In this document: positions 55,165 to 64,000 of the stretch, in pieces
Layout of the letters: each line of letters starts with the position of its first letter
How positions within the stretch are numbered: the first letter of the stretch is position 1
NCBI GenBank assembly: GCA_038030265.1
Contig: CM075938.1
Location: 51,329,189-51,393,188, forward strand
Source: Corythucha ciliata
Lineage: Eukaryota > Arthropoda > Insecta > Hemiptera > Tingidae
Direction: 5' to 3'
Length of the DNA stretch: 64,000 bases
Position numbers and translations under genes: made by a program
The notes under the pieces: generated by a model
Seen by the model: only the letters and a program-made list of their open reading frames with translations
Databases searched by the model: none
What the model was told of the DNA's origin: nothing

Positions 55165-56330
55165 TTCTTGTCTTCCGCCTTCAAGAGGTGGATGACCGAC
55201 GCGGTTTTCCATAATTTTGGCATCGTGCCAGTCCTGAGACATTCGTTGAAGAGCTCGACAACGGATTCACCAATCACTGGCCAGCTGGTCTTCATCATGG
55301 CGACTTCGATGCCATCTTCACCATGTGCTTTGTTCTTCATGCGCCGTAGACGCCCCTCTACCTCAACCTGGTCAAACTCCTGACAGTTTTCCGTCACCGG
55401 AGGGACTCTCACGCAGAATCAGCCAAAGCGGCTTGCTGCGGGGTGTCTCCAGCAGGATCATCAGCCGGGAGTAGGGCCTTCAAAAGTTTCTCCCCAGATT
55501 CAGAGATGGTTAGCGTCATCCCATCACTGTCTCGAATTGCTTCCATTACGGGCTTAGCACGTGTTCGGCCCATTACGAGTTTATACGGCAAGCCCAATGG
55601 ATTTTCCGAGGACGTAGCCTCGCCAGCTCTTGGTGCGGTTGATTTTAATTACTTTTTCATATGAGCGATAGGCCGCCACGTATGCTTCCCTTAGGTGCGC
55701 CTTCCGCCCCGGCTCTCTCTCGTGTTGCATGGCCCGACGCTTGCTCAAGGCGTCTCTTTTCATTCTGTCGTGGCGTGGTTTACACCAGCGTGGGGCTTGT
55801 CTCCCTCCACGTGTCCGCGCGCGGGGTATTGAACCCCTTGCGGCAAGGATCAGTCCTTCGCTGAGACAACCCGCCATGGCCTCGGGTCCGCCAGCCCGAG
55901 CCTCAGACCAGTGTTGCCTCAGGTACTCTTGGAAGGATGCCCGCCAGGGGCCAGCATGGTCGAGAAATCCGGTATCGGCCGATCACCGGAGCTTCACCCA
56001 CACGGATCCCACAAGGATCAACGGTAAACCGAATACCCCTGTGGTCACTGGATGGGATCCCCTCGACGACTCTCCACTGGGTAATCCAGTGGTGACTTGT
56101 CGAAGAGGATGGCCGCTCCAGGAGGCTCTCCTTGCTGGGGGAGAAACAACGCCAAGGGCCATTGGCACGCTGGACAGTCGCCCACCACTGGCAGTGGGGG
56201 GCTCCTGAACCAGCATGACCCTGACGCCATCGTTCTGTGCCATCACACATGCCTCGGTCATTGCATCTCGTGACCGACCCAAATTCACCTGCAAGATCTC
56301 AACACAACCCCCGCTATTCCGTTGAGCCAT
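55165..56330 (-). pseudogene. R1-like ORF2: endonuclease start, linker, RT start
   Basis: It begins MAQRNSGG and VEILQVNLGRSRDAM, the R1-type opening motif with the catalytic Asn; LVQEPP holds the catalytic Glu. After GAAILFDKSPLDYPV most of the endonuclease core is missing. The linker (AYVAAYRSYEKVIKINRTKS) leads to ENPLGLPYKLVMGR and HGEDGIEVAMMK, with FNECLRTGTMPKLWKTASVI, the first polymerase motifs. The catalytic part of the polymerase is absent. Plus-strand open frames over this stretch are shadows. Confidence 0.8.
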
Positions 56331-56610
56331 AGTTAGTTCTTTTAATTCTATTTTTCATGGCTTGCCGAAAAACGGGACACTCTTTGGAACCAATGACGTG
56401 GTCGTGACCCTTCCCTTCCTTTTTACAGCTCAGGCAGACCGCTTTCGCGTTTCTTGTGGGACACGACTCCCGCCGATGATTTTTCCTCTGAGCAATGCCC
56501 GCACACCCCCACACTGGCCCGACATTCGGCGCCAATGTGGCCGTACGCGAGGCACTTGAAACAGCGCGTGACTGGAGCGTAGTCCGAAATCGGACAGCTG
56601 CCCTAGCCAC
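56314..56610 (-). pseudogene. R1-like ORF1 zinc-knuckle end
   Basis: In shifting frames PISDYAPVTRCFKCLAYGH, IGAEC, CGHCSEE-like and CLSCKKEGKGHDHVIGSKEC-like pieces give the CCHC knuckles typical of R1/Jockey ORF1 proteins, which bind the element RNA. The end (GSKECPVFRQAMKNRIKRTN) overlaps the start of the endonuclease frame. At least two frame breaks. Confidence 0.78.
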
Positions 56611-56710
56611 AGAACACTGGCCGAGCTTTCAGCAAGATGTCACACTGACTACCCAGGTGACTGACGTGGCGCCCGGCCTGCTCCCCAGCGTATGCGTAGG
56701 AAGAAAGTCT

Positions 56711-57623
56711 TCAGTTTTCAGCACAAAATACATGCGAAATTGGTATTTTAGTGGGCGAAATCTGGAAAATTAGGTTATTTATTGCTGAGCCAGACCTGCG
56801 AAAATTTTTCGCTTTACAAAATGTGGCGATCCTGATGGATTTTAACTTTCTGGTGTTATCTGAGAGTAGTCAGTTGCCCCTCTAAGTTGGCGCTTTAAAG
56901 TCTAGAGGAGGACAGCTGACCACCGCAAAAAACAACCACAAAAAGAAGGACGCTCACAAGGAACGCGACACAATATTTATTTATTTTCTTTTAACCGTGT
57001 GTGGTGGGGTGGGGGGGTTCCCAGTGAAATTTTACGGAACAGTACACCACAGTTGGGAAGTTTTATTGTGCTCCACCTTCTTCTTTTTTGCTTTTAATTT
57101 TCGGTTGCGTAACCCTTCTGACCTTTTTATTAACGACGAGTCTCTCTTGCCTCCTTCGAAAAATAATTTGAATCGATAAGAATACAAAGTATCGCCGTCA
57201 TAATTCCCTCGAAAAGGGCTTTCCCTTCCAAGCCTTCGAATTAAAAAAAAAAAAAAAGGCCGAGAGTTATTTTCCATCCGTTCCCCGTTTTCATGCCTCT
57301 CGTCATCATAAAACTTGTCTACCTCGTTCACCACGATGAGCCACGTGTCGAGTAAAAAAGCTTTTCATCACATTTCTCTCCCCCCCTCCCCGTCTCATTT
57401 TAATACCGCACGTGTGTTTTCCTAGAAGTTTTACCGCCCGAGGGTAGTACATACTCTAAATTCCCCTCATCACCCGCGTGTTGCTGAAAAGCGTGTGTTT
57501 AAGAAACGGAAAAAAAACAATTCCGGCGCGGTTGGGGGGGAGTGTTGTGGGGGGCGAGGGGCGGAAGACGATTAAAAACATCGCGCGCCCACTCAAAATT
57601 CTTTATAACAACGTAGGGGGCAG
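56711..57623. other. Non-satellite DNA with short Sat-D start
   Basis: 56711-56830 has Sat-D-like pieces (AAATCTGGAAAATTAGG, GAGCCAGACCTGCGAAAA). The rest shows G and A runs (57008, 57243) and no recognisable gene, up to the hAT-like end at 57624. Confidence 0.5.
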
Positions 57624-57834
57624 CAGTGCCGTCTTTAGGCGGGGGCCCGACGGAGCTGCTCCCTGTGGGGGCACCGCGTCAAGCGGGGGCCTCGGTTTGT
57701 TCCGATTTTTTGTCTGATTTTATGATGAAACTTTCTATATCGATTGCAGCTATTTGTTCTTGTTTTTCGATCCGGAGCCAGAAGCGCGGTGGGGGGGGGC
57801 TAAAACTAATGGGAGGGGTGGGCCCTTAGGTAAT

Positions 57835-58680
57835 CCGCGCTTAAAATAGTGATAAACCCTGATTCTCGGTTATGCTTGAGAAAATGCGCAAATTTGTGGC
57901 TAAAATTGAGAAAAAAGCGTTAATTCATTACTACATGTAGATACACCTACTAATTCGCAGCTAAAATGAAAGAAAGTCTTGTTTTTTTTCACAAAATTAG
58001 CGATTTTTCCCCATTTCATCAGAGAATTAGCGATTTTTCTCAATATTAGCAGCAAACATTCGCAATTTGCAGCTAAAATTGGGACAAATTGTTAATTCGC
58101 TGCTAAAAATGGGGAAAAAGCGCTAACACGTATGGTTGTTTATGTGATGATAAAAGCGCTAATCCGTGGCCAAAATTATAAAAACAAGTGCTAGTTCATG
58201 GCTTAAAATGATTAAAATTGATGATATTTAGCTATGAATCAGCACTTGTTCTTAATTTCAGCCCACGAATTAGCGACTTTTTCATGTTTAGCCATGCGAA
58301 TTAGCTATTTTGTCCCCAATTTTAGGGTGCTGGGTTGATTTTTGTGTGAGTCAATAAATTATGATGCCCCGCAAATTATTGTTTTCTCTAAAATTTAGCC
58401 GCGGATTATAGCTGAAATTGATAGAACGTCAATTCGCGATTTTTGTAGGTAGCCTCCAAGGGACTGTAAATGAGAAAATTGCTAATTCACGGCTAACTAA
58501 ATGTGAAATGATTTCGAAGAATGTCTAATCGGCGGCTAAATTTGAGAAAAACGATAATTTAAGAGGCATCAAAATTTATTGACTCATACAAAAATCAACC
58601 CAGCGACCTAAAATTGGGAGAAAAATAGCTAATTAGCGGCTAAAATGTACAAAAACGCTAACTAGCATGCAATGGCGGGG
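57835..58680. repeat. Sat-A with orientation switches and inverted arms
   Basis: Minus units to about 57990, plus to 58060, minus to 58230, plus to 58320, then mixed. 58314-58369 and 58565-58619 form an inverted repeat of about 55 bp (core TGCTGGGTTGATTTTTGT) that encloses plus units on its left half and minus units on its right half, a head-to-head arrangement. Confidence 0.78.
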
Positions 58681-59623
58681 GTTTGACCCTCCCCCCCCCC
58701 CATTAAAAGATGAATTCCCAACATTTGGAGAGAGACGGACTCACAGTCAGACCGCTGCGCCGTCGTGATCCGGAGTGGTCCTGAGTGTGACCGGACCGGT
58801 CCAGCGCAGGTTGGCGGCCACAAAAAGAAAAGGTCAAAATACTGGGTATTTTTCCCCCAAAATTAGGACTCAAAACTTGCAATCACGCGGATATCCGGCC
58901 AGAAAGCTTCGAATTTCATGAGTGTTCGTCAGGCCGCCCGGGCGCTCTTTATTGGTACCGGTTAGCCTGATGGGTTCCGCCACCACAAGATAAAGGTCCC
59001 GAAACTGGCAATGCTGCTTGCATTATGAGACCCTAAACTGGCAATTTCGCTGAAATTAAGACTAAAAAATGTCCATCTAGCGAATATTCAGCCAAGAAAC
59101 TTCTAAGCTCATAAGAGTTTGTGCTGATGAGGCCGGCTAGCCAGAGTTTCGCCCCCCCTCAAAAACGTTCCAAAATTAGCAAGTTTGCTTAAATTAACAA
59201 TGAAGAGCCTAAACTTTCATTTTCGAAGGAATTAAGACCCCCAATGTCGCATTGCCGTGATGAGTCGGCTCCAGGGTTCTGTTGGAACCGGCTAGCCTGT
59301 TGAATCAGGCGGCGCCGCCACGAAAAAATCCCCCCTCCCAAACTTGTAATTTTGCTTAGACTAAGGACCTGAACTTGAAATTTTCTTTAAAACAAGACCC
59401 TAAACTTTCAATTTTGTGGATATTTCACTCAAAGGACCCGAAATTGCACGCTCAATACAGCTTTTTCTTTTTTTTTTACCTTGTATACTGACGAATTATA
59501 ATTAACAGAATAACAATTATTTAAATGTAACAATTATTCCGCTATTCGTCAGGGTACTGGCGCAGTCGGAGCCGGAAAGCCTTACGGTTCGCACCCACTA
59601 AAAAGAAACACCTCACTTCCTCT
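58681..59623 (+). repeat. Sat-E array with GC-rich modules
   Basis: AAACTTGCAATTT- and GAAATTAAGACC-type units alternate with GC-rich modules at about 58740-58815, 58925-58985, 59112-59150, 59255-59325 and 59545-59605. The modules share a TTCGTCA-like start, a GGCCGGCTAGCC-like middle and a CGCCAC plus AAAAA end. Compare 53945 and 55068. Confidence 0.7.
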
Positions 59624-59931
59624 CACTAAGGGAGGAGCGTGGAAGTAAAAAGGCCGGAATTCGTCGTCGCACTAAATATGTCGCACTTTCCCCGTTATTA
59701 AAACCCGAAGGTCGCAATTTCGCGAAATTTTGCGTTTTTTTAGTGAGCCAGAATCACGAAAACGCTTCAACTTCGAATCGATTTCGGCAATACCTACCAC
59801 TTTACCGTACTTTTTACCGAAAGTTAGTTACTTTTGAAAAAAAAGTAATTGGAAACCATGTGAGAACCCCCACGTGGGAGGTAAGAAAGAGCCCCCCCCC
59901 CCTCTCCAACTTTATAGTAAAGACGGCCCTG

Positions 59932-61729
59932 CCGGGCAGACAAGTTCAAATCAGATGGTGGTACACTCCAACAGTCGGACAGGTGAGAGGGGGAACGGCG
60001 AAGGCCTGTCAAGAGCCTTGTGAGGTCAAAGTGTAGGTGAAAGTATTAAGTCGTCTCCTACGGAGGGGAAAAACCCTGGAAATATTGTGGTTGGGGGGGG
60101 GGGAATGACAAGATAAAAGTAAAACCCAAAAGTAATGCAGAAGTTATTCCACAAGCTTACTTTTGAAAGCATAATTTAGAGAGACTTCTTTCTATTCTAG
60201 CACTGACGATTAGTGGGTGAGGGGCGGGGGAGAAGAGTTGAAGAGTGAAATTAAACACGATTTATAAAATCTTATTTTTATGTTCCTTTGTGACGAATAC
60301 TCATGATAAGGCCACTCGAAATATTAATCGCACGACGATCCTACTAAAAATATTGTTAGGCACGCCCAGAATGCAAGCCCGCTTTAATGTAATTAAACGC
60401 TCGTAGTTCACACAATCATCAGTTGGCAATAAGAAACATTTTCTAACTGGAATTCTCTCACTTCCGCGAGATTAGGTCACCGTTTGCAACAAAAACTCCC
60501 TGTAACCCCCCCCCCCTCCGCTCGTCATTACAACCCCCAGCAGTCCACGACATAAATGAAGAAAAGGGGGGTCGGAGCTGGGACGTTACAGTTTGATTAA
60601 AGCTTTTGCACACAGTATTACCCCCCCCCCCCCCAACCACCACCATCCTCAACATTATCACCACACCAGTCTTCAAACATCGTTATGCCTATTCGAAGCT
60701 GTACAAGCCCTCTCACCTCTCATCAACCCCCCCCTCCACTACACCTCACCATAACCTTTTGTTGCGACACTCTCATCATCATCAGAGTATCACGCGCTTT
60801 GGAACAAAAACGCGTCATTGAGCTGAATTTACACAGAAGAATAAACTCCTACACCCTTTAAGACTCAAATAGAATGAAATATACATGCGCTTTTACCGCT
60901 CGGATTTACTCAAAATAAATCCGTCCGCTATCAAATCAAACACTCTTGACTGTGTGCTACCTAAAGAACTGTTAAACCTTGCAAATTGTGCCAAAGTAAC
61001 AAGAAAAACTTTTTTGTGTGTGTAAACTTTTGACTGTATGAAACAGTCGCTCGAAAAAAGGTTAAAAATATGGGCAAACGTCACGATATTAGAACGTTAA
61101 ATTAAAAAAAAAAAACAAGTAGATGCATGACACTGGTGGGCAGTGCTGGTTGTGGTGGAGAGGGGGGGGGGCTATGAAGAAAAACTCCGGGAGTTTATCG
61201 AGGCCCATCACTGTCGTAACTACCCCAAACCAGTCAAAATGGGGAGGTAATTCGAAATCGATATCAGTCACCCACCCCATCACGGTTGTAAGATGTGATG
61301 AGGGCATTCAACATTAGAAATATTTCGGTGGATTGCACTTAAAATCCGGAAACGGTAATATCGTTCGTCATACGTCTGAAAATTAGCGGCATCCCCCCTC
61401 CCCTATCCTTGGTGGCCGGCCATTGGAAGTGGCCCGTAACCCTTTTTCATCCACAGATCGTTATATCCATCCCAATTTCTCTGTGGCCTGGGCAATACAC
61501 CAACGAGGCGTCCACTCGCTCCCCACCCCCCTCCACCGCGACCAAACACAATCTTCACACGTTCGGCACGGCGTTGAAAATTGACTGTGGTCATTATGGT
61601 TTAGGATGTAACAAGCAGCCTGCTTCCACTCTTCCCCTCCCCACACCCCTGAACCATTCCAACCTTGCGGATAATTGACTCTGACGCAGAACCAACTTTC
61701 GAGGCCCTTGAACACTCAAAAACTCAATT
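59932..61729. other. Non-satellite DNA, no gene recognised
   Basis: G, C and A runs (60095, 60503, 60622, 61103, 61162) dominate. Open frames on both strands lack recognisable domains. TCATCATCATCA at 60772-60783 is a short simple repeat. Confidence 0.55.
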
Positions 61730-61955
61730 CAGACGGGTTGTCTCCTTGAAAAAAAATTTTGCGATTCTTGCGCGTTAGAAAACCCCATTTTGTTGCTGGC
61801 AAGGTTAGTTCCCTAAAACCCTATAAAAGGAAGCCAATGAATTTCACGTGTTGGCTCATTGTAAAGAGCAATTTCGCCTGTCTCGCTCGTTTAGAAACCC
61901 AAATTTCTTAGACCTAGCATGACCTAAACCAATTTGTTGCTCAATGCAACTTCTA
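61730..61955 (+). repeat. Sat-D block
   Basis: Units such as AAACCCAAATTTCTTAGACC and AGAGCAATTTCGCCTGTCTC follow at about 30 bp. Confidence 0.65.
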
Positions 61956-62285
61956 AAGGCCAAAATTAGGAAAAAAATCGCTGATTCGCCGAGTATACAG
62001 GCCACTTTACTGCCTAAATGTAGAAAAATAGGCTATTGTGCTGCAGCTGAAATGGGAAAAGGGCGCTAATTCTCGGTTAAAGTATAGAAAAAACTTAAAT
62101 TCGCGGATAAAAATAACAAAAGTCGCGAATAAGCGGATAAATTTGCGGTCAATATTGAGAAAAATCACAAATTAGTGCGGCTATAATTAACAAAAAAAAC
62201 GCTAGTTCGCGGAAAAAAATATAAAAAACGCTAAATCCGCAGTTTTTGCGAAAAAACACTAAATACACGAACTCTGAACTTCTGA
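61956..62285 (-). repeat. Sat-A, minus orientation
   Basis: CGCTAATTCTCGG, AAATTCGCGGATAAAAATAA and GCGGTCAATATTGAGAAAAA are minus units. The orientation switches at about 62285. Confidence 0.8.
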
Positions 62286-62289
62286 ACTC

Positions 62290-62650
62290 TGTAGGCGAGA
62301 CTTATCAGCAGGTTTTCCTAAATTCATCCCTGAATTAGCGCTTTTTCGTAATTTTAGCCGCGTAATATTTCCTATAGTTTCAGCCGCGAAGTATCCGCAT
62401 TTACTCAATTTTAGCTCCGGTGAATCAGCGAATCTCAAAAAATTGATCAATGTAAAGGCGAACCGCGAATTTACGTCTTTTCTGAATTTGAGCCGTGCAT
62501 TAGCAGACTTTGTCGAATTTATCCGCGAATTATCGTGTTTTAGACATTTCAGCCGCGAATTAGCGCTATTCCTCAATTTCAGCCGTAAATTAGCGTTTTT
62601 TTTTGTTTTTTTTATTCTTTACCGCCTTTCGCAGTGATTGTTTTGTGCCA
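62290..62650 (+). repeat. Sat-A block duplicated at 3205-3560
   Basis: The variant order is the same as at 3205-3560. It ends 8 bp before the hAT-like terminus at 62659. Confidence 0.85.
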
Positions 62651-62658
62651 CTTAGAAG

Positions 62659-64000
62659 CAGTGGCCTAGGTAGGAATTTGTCCTGGGGGAGGGGGGATCA
62701 GATTGAAATCTCGTATGAGTGAAGGGAGTGGGGTAATTTCACATTTTAGTCATCATTCCACCCAGCCAGCACACTCTTGAATCTGGACGTCTTGCTGGCC
62801 TCATCATAGACTCAATGTCTCAGTTACGGGCGATTTTTGGACTCTACCCGCAAATGAGCGCTTTTCTCGAGTTTGCCCGAGTGTATCGTTCTTCTCAATT
62901 TCAGCCGCAGATTGGCGGTTTTGCCCCATCCCCTCCCATAGCCATGAATTTGCGTATTTTCTCAATTTTACCATCAAAGTATTGTGTTTATTCCGTGAGC
63001 GATGTTTCTTAATTATTCACGAGTTTTGGCGTTTTCCTCAATTTTAGCAGCATATTACCGATTTTTAAATTTTTTTTACCAGGGGTTTAGCACTTTTTTC
63101 AGTTTTAGCTGGAAATTAACGTTTTTCTTAAGTGTTTTCCGCAATATTAGCCGCAAAATAGTAAGAATTTTCACGAATCAGGATTCTTTTGGTTCACCAC
63201 ACGCAATGCATGAGCGATTTTTCTCAGTTTACTCGCGAATTAGTGGTTTCTTCACCTATTGCCACAATTGGGCGCTTTTTTTCAATTTCAGCCTGAAAAG
63301 TTGCCTTCAGAATCAGCAAATTGGCGTATATTCAGTTTTTGGTGCAAATAATAATTTTTATCATTTTCAACCGCGAATTAGCGCTTTTTTAAAAATTGTA
63401 GAGGTGACGCATCGTAGCGTTTTTAGTGATTTTCTTTATTTTGTATCCGCAAATTAACGTTTTTCCATACCTTTACATCTGCAAATTGCAAATTAGTGAT
63501 TTTTCCCAATTTCAGCTTTGAAATAGCGTTTTGTGTTATTTTGCGGCCATTCAGCATCCTATTCCCGCAAATTGGCGATTTTACGCCATTTTAGTTGTGA
63601 ATTTTCCATTTTTGCCACAAATTGGCGCTTTTTTTTCAATTTCAGCGGCGACGGGTCGTAGCGTTTCAAACCTGTGAATTAGCGACTTTTCTCAATTTCA
63701 GTCACTAATTGGAGGCTGGCGCAACTTTAGCTGTAAATTGGCGATTTTTTCCATTTCTAGCCGCGAATTAGCAATTCTCTCAATTTTTAGGCTTAAAATT
63801 AACCTTTCTCCTGATTTTGACCAGTCTGATTATTTTATTTTGTAAATATTACCCGCAAATTAGAGGTTTTTCACATTTTACGCATGAATTTACCGTTTTT
63901 CTGAATTTTAGCCACAAAAATGCCTTCAGAATTTGTGAATTTAAATTATAAATGTAATTTTTCTTTTTCAACCCAAAAAATTTACATCTATCCATCCATT
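62659..64000 (+). mobile_element. Second copy of the 40497 hAT-like element, cut by the window
   Basis: CAGTGGCCTAGGTAGGAATT at 62659 corresponds to the left end at 40497. Similarity starts exactly at this base and continues through the Sat-A interior to the window end (matching up to about 41930), with the copy here lacking roughly 100 bp that correspond to 41695-41795 and carrying short extra pieces near 63645. The upstream flank is Sat-A here and unique DNA there. The right end lies outside the window. The 151-residue open frame 63002-63457 is satellite sequence. Confidence 0.8.

Larger units (their letters stand above)
55165..56710 (-). mobile_element. Degraded R1-like LINE
   Basis: On the minus strand an ORF1 zinc-knuckle region is followed by the endonuclease start, a deletion, the linker and the beginning of the reverse transcriptase, which is cut off at about 55165 where Sat-E begins. 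Both ends are truncated. GC-rich codon use contrasts with the AT-rich satellites around it. Confidence 0.82.
57624..59931. mobile_element. 2.3-kb hAT-like element carrying Sat-A and Sat-E
   Basis: The left end CAGTGCCGTCTTTA and the complement of the right end CAGGGCCGTCTTTA differ at one of 14 positions. Flanks GGGGGCAG (57616-57623) and CCGGGCAG (59932-59939) agree at 6 of 8, a plausible decayed target duplication. Outside both ends the DNA is non-satellite; inside are Sat-A (57835-58680) and Sat-E with GC-rich modules (58850-59610). No transposase frame. Confidence 0.62.

Noticed and set aside
55443..56208. Plus-strand open frames over the R1-like element
   Set aside because: GC-rich complement of the minus-strand LINE; the motifs are on the other strand.
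63002..63457. 151-codon open frame
   Set aside because: Same cause; the homologous frame at 41043 is broken at other points, as expected without coding constraint.

Overview
The window is eukaryotic repeat-rich DNA, most likely from an invertebrate animal. An arthropod is my best guess, because R1-like and Jockey-like LINEs and a gypsy element of the arthropod-typical type with a short C/H zinc knuckle occur together. I found no host protein-coding gene. Every protein-like stretch I could recognise belongs to a decayed transposable element. There is one intact-looking tRNA-Thr-type fold, and it sits in a SINE-like repeat.

About half of the sequence is made of very degenerate short tandem repeats. 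I use these names. Sat-A is a ~30-bp unit built from CTCAATTTTAGCCGCGAA followed by TTAGCGCTTTTT; '+' means this reading, '-' its complement. Sat-B is ~30 bp with the core CCAAACTGACGATTCGCGCC. Sat-C is ~21-22 bp with the core ACTGTCAATTTCGTC. Sat-D is ~30-32 bp with the core AAATTTCGCGGATTTGGCTC. Sat-E is ~31 bp with the core AAACTTGCAATTTCGC. Sat-G is ~20 bp with the core TTGTCAATTTCATAAG. All carry A/T tracts beside an AATT(T)CG-like core, and their periods lie near two or three helical turns.

Layout: 1-1220, a 17-bp minisatellite and two tRNA-containing or terminal-repeat elements; 1225-7275, Sat-A in both orientations, with Sat-D and a satellite-filled terminal-inverted-repeat element (5800-6747); 7276-9870, non-satellite DNA; 9875-16935, Sat-A interrupted by a degraded gypsy element (12534-16824); 16936-25075, non-satellite DNA with LINE relics and a Jockey copy (21185-22609); 25076-31196, Sat-D, B, C and G between hAT-like ends; 33130-38480, Sat-B, A and E; 40497-44806, a hAT-like element filled with Sat-A and a second gypsy relic; 45239-49403, a full-length but dead LINE inside Sat-B; 49743-50806, a hAT-like element with a long internal hairpin; 53105-56710, SINE, Sat-E and an R1-like LINE; 57624-59931, another satellite-filled hAT-like element; 62659-64000, a second copy of the 40497 element that runs off the window.

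The main result is that several satellite blocks lie inside DNA flanked by hAT-like termini. The 40497-44806 element has CAG-type terminal repeats and a perfect 8-bp target duplication, and its second copy starts at exactly the same terminal base. This suggests that short satellites are carried and spread as the cargo of non-autonomous transposons. LINEs, SINEs and LTR elements have then inserted into those arrays. The Sat arrays also produce many open frames because 30 and 21 are multiples of three; I do not regard these as genes.
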